Positions 23,408 through 33,700 of a stretch of 64,000 nucleotides of DNA are shown here, piece after piece. The stretch lies in NCBI GenBank assembly GCA_963693305.1, contig OY855905.1, positions 33,496,750-33,560,749 on the forward strand, given 5' to 3'. Positions within the stretch are counted from its first letter, which is position 1, and each line of letters begins with the position of its first letter. The DNA comes from Meandrina meandrites. Its lineage: Eukaryota > Cnidaria > Anthozoa > Scleractinia > Meandrinidae. The notes under the pieces were generated by a model. That model was not told the origin of the DNA and searched no databases. It saw only the letters and a program-made list of their open reading frames with translations. A program made the position numbers and the translations under genes.

Positions 23408-26400
23408 TCATTTTTTGCCATGGAAGAAGTTATCATCGTTGAGCCATTCAAAAGGTGATTCCACGGGGGACCTGTCTTCCACGCTTCCTTTTTTGAGACA
23501 CCTGCTCGAGAAAAACCTGGAAGCAAAAAGAAGGAAAAGACATCGATAAGAACCAGAAATGATCAGTGGCACTTCCACATATATTACGACAAAATAAGCA
23601 ATAACATATGTGTAGGGCATGATATCAATAACACTGTAAAGCAAACATGTTACAAGAATGATTGTGTACATTGTACAACACCAAAATGCCATAACTGACT
23701 GATGCTGCTTGTTTTGTTTTAGCAAAAGGACCAGTCCTTGTACATGTGTTGCAGTAGGTTTTGCCCAAACCACTTTACTTATATTTGCAATGTGCAGTTC
23801 CAGAAAATATCCATACCCACCCCATGGAAGGTCAATGGAAATTCCAAGGTGGTGAGTGGTTTCAGAAGCCAAAATTTTAAGAGGTATGGGGCTTAACTAC
23901 GTTTAACTGGAATTTTCAGAGGGGTGGGGGGTTCAAACCATGGGAGGGGTATGGATATTTCTGGAACAACACAATGAGTAAAGAGACTATCCATTTTTCT
24001 CCAAAATCCTACAGTAGAAGTAGTTCGATTCAAACCAAAAAACCTTCCGTGGGGGGGTATGGATCATATTTTCTGGAACAACACAATGAGTAAAGAGGCT
24101 AAGCATTTTTTGCACCTCCTTGCACCCATGACACTTATAGTACGAATGATACGTTCAGGCTTTTTTATTTTCCTGCAGTCCAAGCTTGACATAGGAGAAA
24201 ACTCACAATTTGAGGTCTTACATTGAAAAAGCACAAAGTCTTCTTACCCAGTCCGCATGCAATTCAGACCCTCAGCACATTTAGGTGGATCCCTTGATAA
24301 AATTCCTTTGGTGCATGATTCTCCATCTTTCCTTAGCTCCTGACACTTTCCACCCTCAAACACATGGACAGAACAGAAAAGACCTGAATTGCACTGGCTG
24401 TCATCATCACATGGGGAATCAGCAAGACCTGTACGCTCTGAAAAACAGAAAATAAAACAAGTGAGAGGTGATGTGGCTACCCTCCTTCGCAGACGTTCTT
24501 TTAGCTTGTCGCACAAAGGATGACCAAAGATTGTATGACGAGCTGAAAGAACGTCTGCATAGGAGGCTATGATGTGGCCTAATGGCTGCAACACTAGACT
24601 GAATCATGAAGTCAGACAGCTTGGCCAGAGTCCTCTGGCCTTAGTTGTTCAAAGAGTAAACAGTAAATCACTATTCAGTGGATAGCATACATGTACATGC
24701 AGTATATTTTGTCAACATTTACACCCTGTAGCATTAGCTACACAACTGTGTCCTGTTGTGTTCTTGTGCAAGATCCATTTACTTTACTGCTGTTGATTAG
24801 GGGCGAGCAGTAGTTTGCTATTGTTTTAGGGGCTAGGGACATTTTTCCTTTGTTTGTTCTACTGTTCTCTCAAAGGGTAGCAAACCTTACACCTTGTGAG
24901 AGCTGGCTGTCACCCAACCCAACCATACATTGTATATGTAAATACCTGCAATAGCTTCACATATTTCCTTCTAGGCTACTAGAAAATGAGCAAAGCGTCA
25001 CATAATTTTGCAGTGTGCTAACCCTTATCTGAATATTCCCACCTGGTTCAACTTGACAACTTCCAAGTTTGCAAACTTTTTTTCCACAACACTGGTCATC
25101 ATTAAAACATCCAAAACCATCAACACACTGTTGGCACTGATAGCTGAATTTGCTGCAGAATTTATCTGCGTCACAGTCTTCCTTCTTGGCACAACCAGCC
25201 TGAAATTGTTAAAGAAGCAATGCACCATTCATACAATTATGTTTTAGCTTCAGGTTATTATACATTCTGGCTGAATAATTATTGTACTTTTGAAAATTAA
25301 AAGAGAACAACGTGCAGTAAAATGGATGCATCTACTGCTCCTGTAATGTTGTTCTTTTTTGTTCCATCGTTCACAACACCAACACTCTTGACTGTGTACT
25401 TGTCAAACAAATAACTATTTGCGGCAAAAACATGTTAAAACCAAAATGGATCGAAATTTTCTCAAATATCACAACTGACTGACATGATGATGGTGGGGCA
25501 GCCCACCTGCTGGGCTGAAAGTGAAGTGCGACTTCAATGCAATTGATTTTGAGGCCGACCCAGCTTCCATATGTCATTGTATGGCCCTCAATTTTCTCAG
25601 TATCAAATTTGGCTTCAAAATTGTTAGTGAGCCTGTGAAACCACTGAAAGAAATGAGAGAAAGAAGACAAGGCCATTTTGTCTGTTTACATGCTTAGTAA
25701 CCACCCAACAGCCTCGTAATGAGTCACCCCAGGATGGCTGGGTGGGGTAAGATTGCATGTAAACACGAGCTGTGTTTTGTCCCCAGCTGGACAGGCTACC
25801 GCACCTACCCGTGGTCCCCCACCTCCACATAAACAGGCCCTAAGGTGAAGCCATGTGAAGCAAAGTTCTAATCAGCGAGGCCTTCCAAGGGGTAAAAGCG
25901 ACATGCGACACGGCCCTGAATACCGGCGACATGGGAATCTCTAAACAGCGACAAGTGACACGTTTACCCTGCTAAAATGCGACAGCGACACAATAAACGC
26001 TAAAAACGACAGCGAAATCAGAAAGTTGTGCATTTTGTGCAATAACAGTTAAAAATTAGGTAATAAATATACGATAAATATAGCATGAAAGTGACTCAGA
26101 ATGCAGGAAATGACATTCCTGACAGCTCAGATTTTCAAAATTTCCCGGCGGTGCATGCCCCCGGACCCCCCTAGCAGCGTACATTTTCGCAATTCAAAAT
26201 TTTTGCCAACTGCGCCTCATGAAAGTCCAGTTACAGTCCTATTACAAAACAGTTTCTCGTAAAAAATAAGGGACGGCGACGACAGCAACATTTACAAACA
26301 CTACGGAAAACGACAGCGAAATTTTCAGCTGTTGGTTAAGCGACATCGGTCTTAAGAAGCATGCGACATCGCGACATGGCTACCCCCTTGGAAGGCCTCA

Positions 26401-27334
26401 TCAGCTTCAACCACTTCACTCTAAGTTATTTTTATGAAAAACAGACATCCCCATGATCAAATGTCCCTAAGAATATCGTAAGAACTGCTAACACTCTAAT
26501 CAACATACTTCAAGCCCGGAATTTCTCAAAAAAATAATTCATAATTATTCCACCTATAGCCCAACTCATTTGCATATGTCACAAAAAACAATCGCAAGTA
26601 TTCTTGTTCCATGAGATAGAACGGACGGTATATAAATGTTTGATAAGGAGATTCTTTGATATTCTTTAAAATTTGTTGTTCGCCTCAACAACAGACATTT
26701 TAATAAGTGCACATCGCCATGATTTTTAACTTGAACATCAGAGTGACCATGATTACAAGTCATAATGTGCACGTATGCGACATCATGTCCTTCACGGTTC
26801 ATGCAATTGAAGCTCTTCAAATTTGCATAAAACACGTACCCGTAATATAAACGAATGCTTCCTCGTGCAAGACAATAAATGCTTTACATATAAATTTACA
26901 AGAAACTCGACTTAAATCAGCCTGAAAATAATTATTGTAAGACGCATCCAAACAAGAGAGAAGCACACATTAATTGTACACTGAAAGCTCACCTTCATTG
27001 CAGGCCCATTGTTTTTGATCCTTCGTTGAGTAGTTCCATTTGGAAAGCGAAACACTTCAATTGTCTTGCTACTGGAGGTTTCGTTCCCTCCTTCTGGTTT
27101 CTTTCGTTCGTGTATCTTCGTTACTTCATGAGATCCTTTCTCATCTGTCTTTTGCTCGTACGATTCGACCTTGACGTGAAATGAGCTTGAACTGCTCAAT
27201 TCGGATCTTTTCTCTACATTACCGTCGCTCCAAACTTCAAAGTGATGATGATCTTCTTTCGGGAGATCGGCAAAGGATGATCTAGTGTTTACCACGAGAT
27301 ACACAGAAACTAAAAATACTCTGAAACTCCTCAT
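23408..27334 (-). CDS. Dkk-E: Dickkopf-3-like secreted protein, complete, 265 aa
   Basis: Exons 27334-26993, 25199-25043, 24437-24248 and 23516-23408; phases 0, 1 and 2; 798 nt. The start MRSFRVFLVSVYLVVNTRSS gives the better signal peptide; an in-frame ATG at 27382 would add 16 residues. A hydrophilic S/E/K-rich linker with NGT and NET glycosylation sites follows. Exon 2 is a ten-cysteine DKK_N domain (GCAKKEDCDADKFC to KLGSC). Exons 3 and 4 form the second domain (SPCDDDSQCNSGLFC to CAEGLNCMRTG, then RCLKKG) with eight cysteines; the CC doublet is a single C and the CPC motif is KC. Intron positions match Dkk-D, not A-C. It is the last of the cluster and lies 2.7 kb from the 3' end of SHANK, on the same strand. 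Confidence 0.92.
23797..24105. repeat. Inverted and direct repeats with TATCCATACC motif (Dkk-E intron 3)
   Basis: TTCCAGAAAATATCCATACC near 23797 is inverted as GGTATGGATATTTCTGGAAC near 23947. A following segment TGGAACAACACAATGAGTAA occurs twice, at about 23962 and 24073. A fold-back repeat with a partial tandem copy, non-coding. Confidence 0.55.
24478..24570. repeat. Inverted repeat in Dkk-E intron 2
   Basis: CCTCCTTCGCAGACGTTCTTT and AAAGAACGTCTGCATAGGAGG face each other around a short loop. The outer bases GATGTGGC are repeated directly at both ends. A small non-coding hairpin element next to exon 3. Confidence 0.6.
25877..26399. mobile_element. GAGGCC element copy 1, 523 bp
   Basis: Starts GAGGCCTTCCAAGGGG and ends CCCCCTTGGAAGGCCTC, flanked on both sides by the 6-bp direct repeat ATCAGC (25871-25876 and 26400-26405). 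The interior is full of degenerate GCGACA/GCGACATG units and has no open frame of note. Inserted in intron 1 of Dkk-E. Two further copies lie at 49674-49907 and 53497-53699. Confidence 0.85.
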
Positions 27335-29146
27335 ATTTGCGGAGCCAAAAAACTCCTCGCAAACGCAACTCCTCAAAAACAACCTAGAAAGTTTACGTAT
27401 ACAAATAGCTTACACGTAGTGTAAGGAGTCATGGAAACTCCATCAAATTATCAAATGTCCCGGATGCTTCGATAAACTTGGCAATCACTTTCAAACAACT
27501 CCTTGCTAACTCCTCAAAAAACAGCCTGTCTGGTTAATGCCAAGTCGGGAGAATTATATAATTTCTTGGCCTGGCCTAAGCCTGGGGGATTTTGTTTCTC
27601 GGATGTTCCACGTCGCGATCATCGTTCACTTGCAGTAGAAAGAGCACCCGGGGGGGGGGGGGGGGGGGGTACTCCCTATAATGGCCTATACGGGGAGGCT
27701 CCGCCCGAAAGGGGTACCTTTTTCAGTCTTCAGGTATATAAAAGGGTAGGGATTTCACAAGTTTAGGTATATGAAAGGGTAGGAAAATCTTCGTTCGGGT
27801 TTTAAAAAGGGCCTTGAATTAAAACAGATCAAGCAGACGCAACTTATGACTGTTTCATTTTAATTTATTACGCGCTACGTGAAAAAAATGACAAGAAGAC
27901 TTCCTGTTTTAACGATTTATTCATAAGGCGGGCCAGTGAGTGGTTACAAATTAAACTACAGTAGTTAGGTATATGAAAGGGGTGCCTTTTTTGAAAAAAA
28001 TGGTATATAAAAGGGTAAGGGGTTGGACCTCGGGGCGGAGCCTCCCCGTATAAAAAAAGAGCATCACTTGTGACCTTGAGTTTGTTTTGGCTCACTTGAA
28101 CACGCGGTAGACGTGTTGTAGTATTTTGTAAGTCGGGAATGATCGCCGACCATCGCACAAATATGGAACTAAATCGTCAGAAAAAAAACGCTGTCTATTT
28201 TCCTGATTTGTGTCCGATTGTCCGAGACTGTCGCAGACACGACACACGTGCGAAGCAAATATGCATATGCAATCGTAAAAGCAAGCGACGTTCACACGTA
28301 GATCGTAAACGCAGGGAATGTGAGATGCGGAGACGCAGTTCGTCTTTTTCCAAGATAGCAAACATGTCAAGCTTCACTTGCTTGCGCTTGCATTTACATA
28401 AGCAATGTTCACACGTAAAACAAGAGCAAATGCAAGGGCAACCCAGGTGCAAGAAAATTGACAGTTCACCATTCCTTGGCCTTGCGCTTGCATTTGCATT
28501 GTGCAGTTCACACGTGTTTTTTCTTATATTTCCGTTTGCGACTGCATCACTCGTGTGAACCTGCCTCTTTTTAATAGGACAGGACATGACTGGGATGTTC
28601 GGGGAACACCGAAATTCCCAACCGTCGAGAGCTTCCCAACGCACAACTTTTAACCTAATTCACGAGTCACGTATTCTTGAAACAAAAAAATTCACGAATC
28701 CCGCTTCTTTTCTCGCTATTTTCGCGCGTCACGGGCTGATTTTTTCTCTTATCACGCGTCACGCATAAACCCTTTGCTACCCTCGTCCAATAGCCTTCTC
28801 TTTTCCTTGCCCTCTTTCAACTATCAGGAGCCACACAAACAACACAATTTACTTTTAAAAATACTGACTTTATTGCATGCAAAAATAAATGTTGGCAAGT
28901 CCGCCTAACAATAGGAACATTTACAAGTGTCAATACACAATTAACTCTACTACTTATACTGTTTTACAACGTCTTGAAAGAGTTGAAGCGCGTAGAAATA
29001 CCAAAAATTGCACAAACTGCATGAACCTGGCCTCCAAGACATCTCGAATTATAACAAACCAAGCAGGTACCACCAACAAACCCTCTCCATTACATGTAAG
29101 ATTTCTCTGATTCCATGACTTGGGTACAAAATGTCTTATAATTACT
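27335..29146. other. Repeat-rich spacer between Dkk-E and SHANK
   Basis: No gene recognised. It holds a run of about 20 G at 27650-27669. TATACGGGGAGGCTCCGCCC (27697-27716) and its reverse complement (about 28033-28052) delimit a small inverted-repeat element. A block at 28210-28560 has repeated TTCACACG and TGCATTTGC motifs. The 149-codon minus frame at 28195-28644 lies in that repetitive block and is not taken as a gene. Confidence 0.5.
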
Positions 29147-29280
29147 GACCCTCCTAAAATCCTATTGTTCTCTCTCTGCAATATATCGACGATTGCAGCA
29201 ATGTACCAAACCATCAATGTGAAAGCGACTCAAATCGTCGATGTAATGCAGAGAGAGAAAAACAGGGTTTTAGGAAGGTC
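29147..29280. repeat. Palindromic repeat, first of three
   Basis: GACCCTCCTAAAATCC and TTCTCTCTCTGCA on the left face TGCAGAGAGAGAAAAACAGG and TTTTAGGAAGGTC on the right. Arms of about 50 bp have some mismatches. Confidence 0.65.
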
Positions 29281-29292
29281 AATAATTGTAGT

Positions 29293-29355
29293 AGATAATT
29301 ACTTCGGTTCACAACATTATTGGATATATAATGCTGTGAACCGAAGTAATTATCT
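29293..29355. repeat. Palindromic repeat, second of three
   Basis: AGATAATTACTTCGGTTCAC is followed after a 21-bp loop by GTGAACCGAAGTAATTATCT, a perfect 21-bp stem including the flanking A/T. Confidence 0.75.
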
Positions 29356-29377
29356 CAGTATTAAAGAATGGTGGTTG

Positions 29378-29459
29378 CAACCTCGTTCCCAGGGTCTTTC
29401 TCTCCCCGCCCCCCAGAGCTCTGGGGGGCGGGGAGAGAGAGACCCTGGGAACGAGGTTG
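29378..29459. mobile_element. Palindromic mini-element copy 1, 82 bp, 9-bp target duplication
   Basis: Two 41-bp arms starting CAACCTCGTTCCCAGGGTCT are reverse complements with one mismatch and no loop. TGGTGGTTG occurs immediately on both sides (29369-29377 and 29460-29468), a 9-bp target-site duplication. The same element with a different 9-bp duplication is at 58145-58224. Confidence 0.9.
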
Positions 29460-30083
29460 TGGTGGTTGCCATATACAAATTCGTCTGCTATATTCAATTT
29501 CGTTCCAGGCATATTTCTACACAATTTTTAAGCTAGAACGTCCAAAATGTGTTACTATAAATACAAAAATACTCTTAACGTTCGCTGGAACGTCCTATTA
29601 TAAACCTACCTCTTCAATCAATGGTCAAAGTTATTAATTTTGCACAGTCTAAATGAGCACGTAAATACATTTGAAATGGTTTCCATTTTGTCAACCCCTG
29701 CGTCAATGACAATAATTAACATGGTCTGTTATCTGGACATGTCCCATTCAGTTTTGCACGAGTTGGAGGGATCCCCGCGATTCATAATTAAAATCCGAAG
29801 ATGACATACATATAAAGCAATTTTGTTCTAAATGGAAAGATAATATCAAAATAATAAAAAATCCAACTGCTCTTACGCCCATGAAAATAAGATTTTCTAA
29901 AAAAAACTGCTTTTATACAAGGCTCTGGTAGCCATATGTACCAAAATGTTTTGTGAGCACTGCGTGAAACGAACTTGCCTTTTCGCCTTTGCAAGAAGAA
30001 CAAGAGGCCGGCTTTACCCTGCGTCATAGATACTATGCATGAAGTTGAAACATGTAAAAAGTCTTGCAGACACACGCCGCTAG

Positions 30084-30717
30084 TTAACAGTTTGACTCCA
30101 GTGGCTGAGAAAGCCTTGCTATAGCGTTCTCCAGAGTCTTCCTATGTCCCAAGCTTTTGATTCCTAACTCACGCAGTTCAGCCGTGGTTAGATCAGGAAG
30201 GTGACTACCCTGGATGTCGTTTTCTCTGAAAGTGTCCTTATACTGTGACATGTTTATAGAGTCCAGCCAGTTACAAACGTCATCACAATCCCAGTCCAAC
30301 ACTGGTTTGTCCAAGTACGCTTGCCTGAAAGAAAATCCACCACAGGCAACGTTCAGCGCGAGTGCTTTATCAGAGATCCCATAACATTCATTAAGAGATT
30401 TGCTGTCAACAAGACCTATACAAAGACGCTTTTAAAGCTGATCGTGCTTTATGGATTTAATATAACGGTTATTTGATGTTTTATCCAGATCATAAAATTA
30501 CGAAAAGCGGCCGAAACATCACAGTTGAGTTCAGCACAATCTGAAAGACGACTCGCAGATAATTATTGCGGAGAACGAGAATCATGTTTCACGACGGAAA
30601 AAAGACAGGTACATGTATTTAGTTTCTATGAGACGCTAATCAAAGAGGGACTAATACTTACATGGGCCGAGAATATCCACTAAATATAGACGAAATATCT
30701 GTGAACGTCATTGCATC
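30084..30717 (-). CDS. SHANK: SHANK last two exons: linker and SAM domain
   Basis: Exon 30717-30662 (DAMTFTDISSIFSGYSRP, 56 nt) joins in phase 2 to 30324-30084. The latter encodes the SAM domain: WDCDDVCNWLDSINMSQYKD, then FRENDIQGSHLPDLTTAELR and ELGIKSLGHRKTLENAI, followed by a short tail ending ESNC and TAA. In vertebrate SHANKs the SAM domain polymerises head-to-tail into sheets and is needed for synaptic targeting. Confidence 0.95.
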
Positions 30718-33700
30718 CTGTAAAATAAAACAAATAGATGCTTGAACATTAGGTAAAAATGTTTTTTAAACTCGTCGGATCACTACTAGCACGACACAAA
30801 AGGTGTCCCCTTTCGTCGAAATCGAGGGGACCTGAAGACGTCACGTTAATTTATTTAATTTCACAGAACTTTAAAAATCAACTGTAACGACAGAAACGAT
30901 CCTACAACGTACAAACGTACAAACGTACAAACGTAACAACTACCATCTCACCCTCTAAAACGAGTTTTTCTATGTACAAATGTCCCAGACCATGGTACAG
31001 AGAGATACTAATACCAAAGACTGTTTATAAAGCAGTGCCTATTCGTTCGGTTTATTCTCTCTTCGCCTTAATTGTGACCCCAGCGGAATCAACCAGGGCG
31101 TTCATGGGGGAAGGGGTGTTGCCAACAAGGCAGTGATTGCCGTGAAGAAAAGTGATCACAGTATGCCATATACATCCTAAATTTCTCATTTTCCATTCGC
31201 TTTCATTTTCTAAGCAGAGAACCACTACCCTACCTTACTGCTATCATCGCTCCCCGCTGATAGCGACGGGCTAGAAATCCTCTCGCGGTCTTCGTTGGGG
31301 TGAAATACTGGAGCCTTTGATTCCCTGGGAGAAAATTCCGGTGGGGGAGGTAAAGGCGGGGAATCCAACGCCGTGTATGGTTCATCAGCAGAGTCTGTAA
31401 ATAATAGAGGTGGTGGCGGCAATTCAAAGTTATTCATTTCATTTGCCATATCTGGCACAGGCGTATTTAACTCATCGTCAATGTTTGACTCTAGAACACC
31501 CACTTTTTCAAGTGCAGTATCCTTTTGTGAATCAGTTCTACTAATGGAATCCGTTCTCGTAGAATCCCTTAGGTTTGGTGTCAACGGTTCAACAACATCG
31601 ATGTCATTGTAGTCTGTTTGAGATAAAGTTCTTACTGGTTTGGGCGAGTCCTCTCGTTTAGACTCGAAAGTCAACTTAATTTGAAAGCCTTTCCTTGTCG
31701 TAATAGTCTTGTTAAATCTCTCTGGTTCAGATGTCTTTTTCGGTATACTCTCCTCTGATTGCGAGCTGCACTCGTACCACGGTCTGGATGTATTTTCCAC
31801 GCTTAGCTCGTGGTGCTCCGACGCCGGCCACACCGGCGGAGGAACAAATATCTCGGTGCTTGAATCACTGCCACTGTTCCAAGAGTTCAAACTCCAGTTT
31901 TCGCTCTCTGCCTCTTTCCTTATAACCTCATCTAAAAGCATTACAGATTTATCCTCCTCTGATAAAACCGGAGCTGGGATGTCAAACGGAAGAGACGTTT
32001 CTGCCACGCGACTAGGCGAGTGATTACCTGACAACGAAGGCTTCCGTTGATCAATAAGTTCTTCTCCTTTTTGCCTGCGTTGTTTCAAGTCTGGCGAGCT
32101 TAATCGCTTTTTTGGAGCGACGGGCGGTCCGGGTTTACCGCGAGAATTCACTGCTCTCGCCTCCACCACTTGAGGTTTTATTCTGTTGTTATTCTTTTCC
32201 GGAGAAAAAACCTGTTTCTCGTCGCCAGTCTTGTTAGCCGGATTCTCGGTTTGCCCTGCTGTGGTCAAGTCAGTATCTGAATGAGATTGGGTCGAAATGC
32301 GGGCTGCGCGCGCAGCTACAGCCTTTGCTAGTAAATTGGTATGTTGCATGGCGAAATTGTGCGAGCCGCCCGAAGCTGGGGCTGAGGTTTTTCTCGCCGG
32401 CGAGTTAGCCTTTGAAGAAGCCGCATTATCTTTGGCCGCAGATTTCAGTTTAGATTTCTTAGCACATAACGCGTCAGCTGTAATTAGCCCCTCACTGACT
32501 GGTGTCGGAGGAATGTCCGTTTTCTTTATAGTAGGAAGAGAAGGTGCCGGTGGAACTGTGGGTTTGGCACGGACGCCAAGCTGCGGAGGAAGCAGTGGTG
32601 CTACTGGCGGTTTAGCAGTTGGATTAGCACTCGGTTGGCGATCAAGGCTGACTGGTTCAGATAACTGCCTCCTGAACTTGTCACTCCCTGTCACGCTGGG
32701 TTTACGGACAGTCTCCGTGGAATCCAACGACGACTGTCTGTTCATGTCACGTGTTGGGGAGGTCGGAGATGTATAGCGACGGTAAATATCAGCTGAAGAA
32801 GCCACTACAAGCCCATTCTGTTCGCCCTTTGTAGAACTCTCCTTATCATTTCTCTGTTGTTTCTCCTGTTGTCGAGGAGTCGTATTAAATCGTTCACTTT
32901 CCTTAGCTCTAACTGACGATCTGTCAACCTTGCTATCATCTTCGACGAATTGCTCTTCAAGACAAGTCATAATTTCACTGCGAACTTTCTCTGATGACTC
33001 GACCCTCTTACGCGGGCTGAATTTTGATGGTGCACTTGCCTTTCTTTCTCTTGGATCCGTCTGCTTAATTGCCGAAGGGGCCTCGATTTCAGGAGCAGAC
33101 GTCTTTCGACTCATTCGTTGGGCTCTAGCCGCGACAGCTTCCTGAAGTGCGTCTGATAAACTTCGAGGTTTAGGCGGAACGGGGGGTTTCTCTGGCTTGT
33201 TTCCTACTGTGTCGCCTTCACCGGAAGTTTTTACTGACGCTCTAGAGGCACCTGTTTCAACTACCGGGCTCGATTCGATCACTTCCACTGCAGTTGCAAC
33301 GACTGTTACCTCAGGCTTGGCCTCAGTACTCTCTACTGCAACCACGGTAGCTTTCACAGGCGTGGCTACAACAGTCTCGACGTTATTAGAGCTTGCTGAT
33401 CTTAGTTTGTTTCTGTCCAGCGTACCGTAGCTAAATGGCTTGTTATACGCCATGTCACGCCTCGCTTCATTCGGTGGGGAGCCGTGACCGTTAATAAAGT
33501 CAGAATCGTTGATAGCATTGTCCAGGTTCGGAGTTGACTTTGATGTCAAGGCGTATTTTGACAGCGACGTGTTATCCTCCGATACCGAACGTGACAACCT
33601 GGGATCATTAGGGACGACTGGCATGGCCACAGGTACCGCGGAAGACAGGGGACGCTTACCAACAACAGACTCGTAAGAAGGAGGTAACATGCTATGCATT

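Noticed and set aside
28195..28644. 149-codon minus-strand frame with many cysteines
   Set aside because: Overlaps a long opposite frame and a block of repeated TTCACACG/TGCATTTGC motifs; no domain, no splice logic, probably a repeat.
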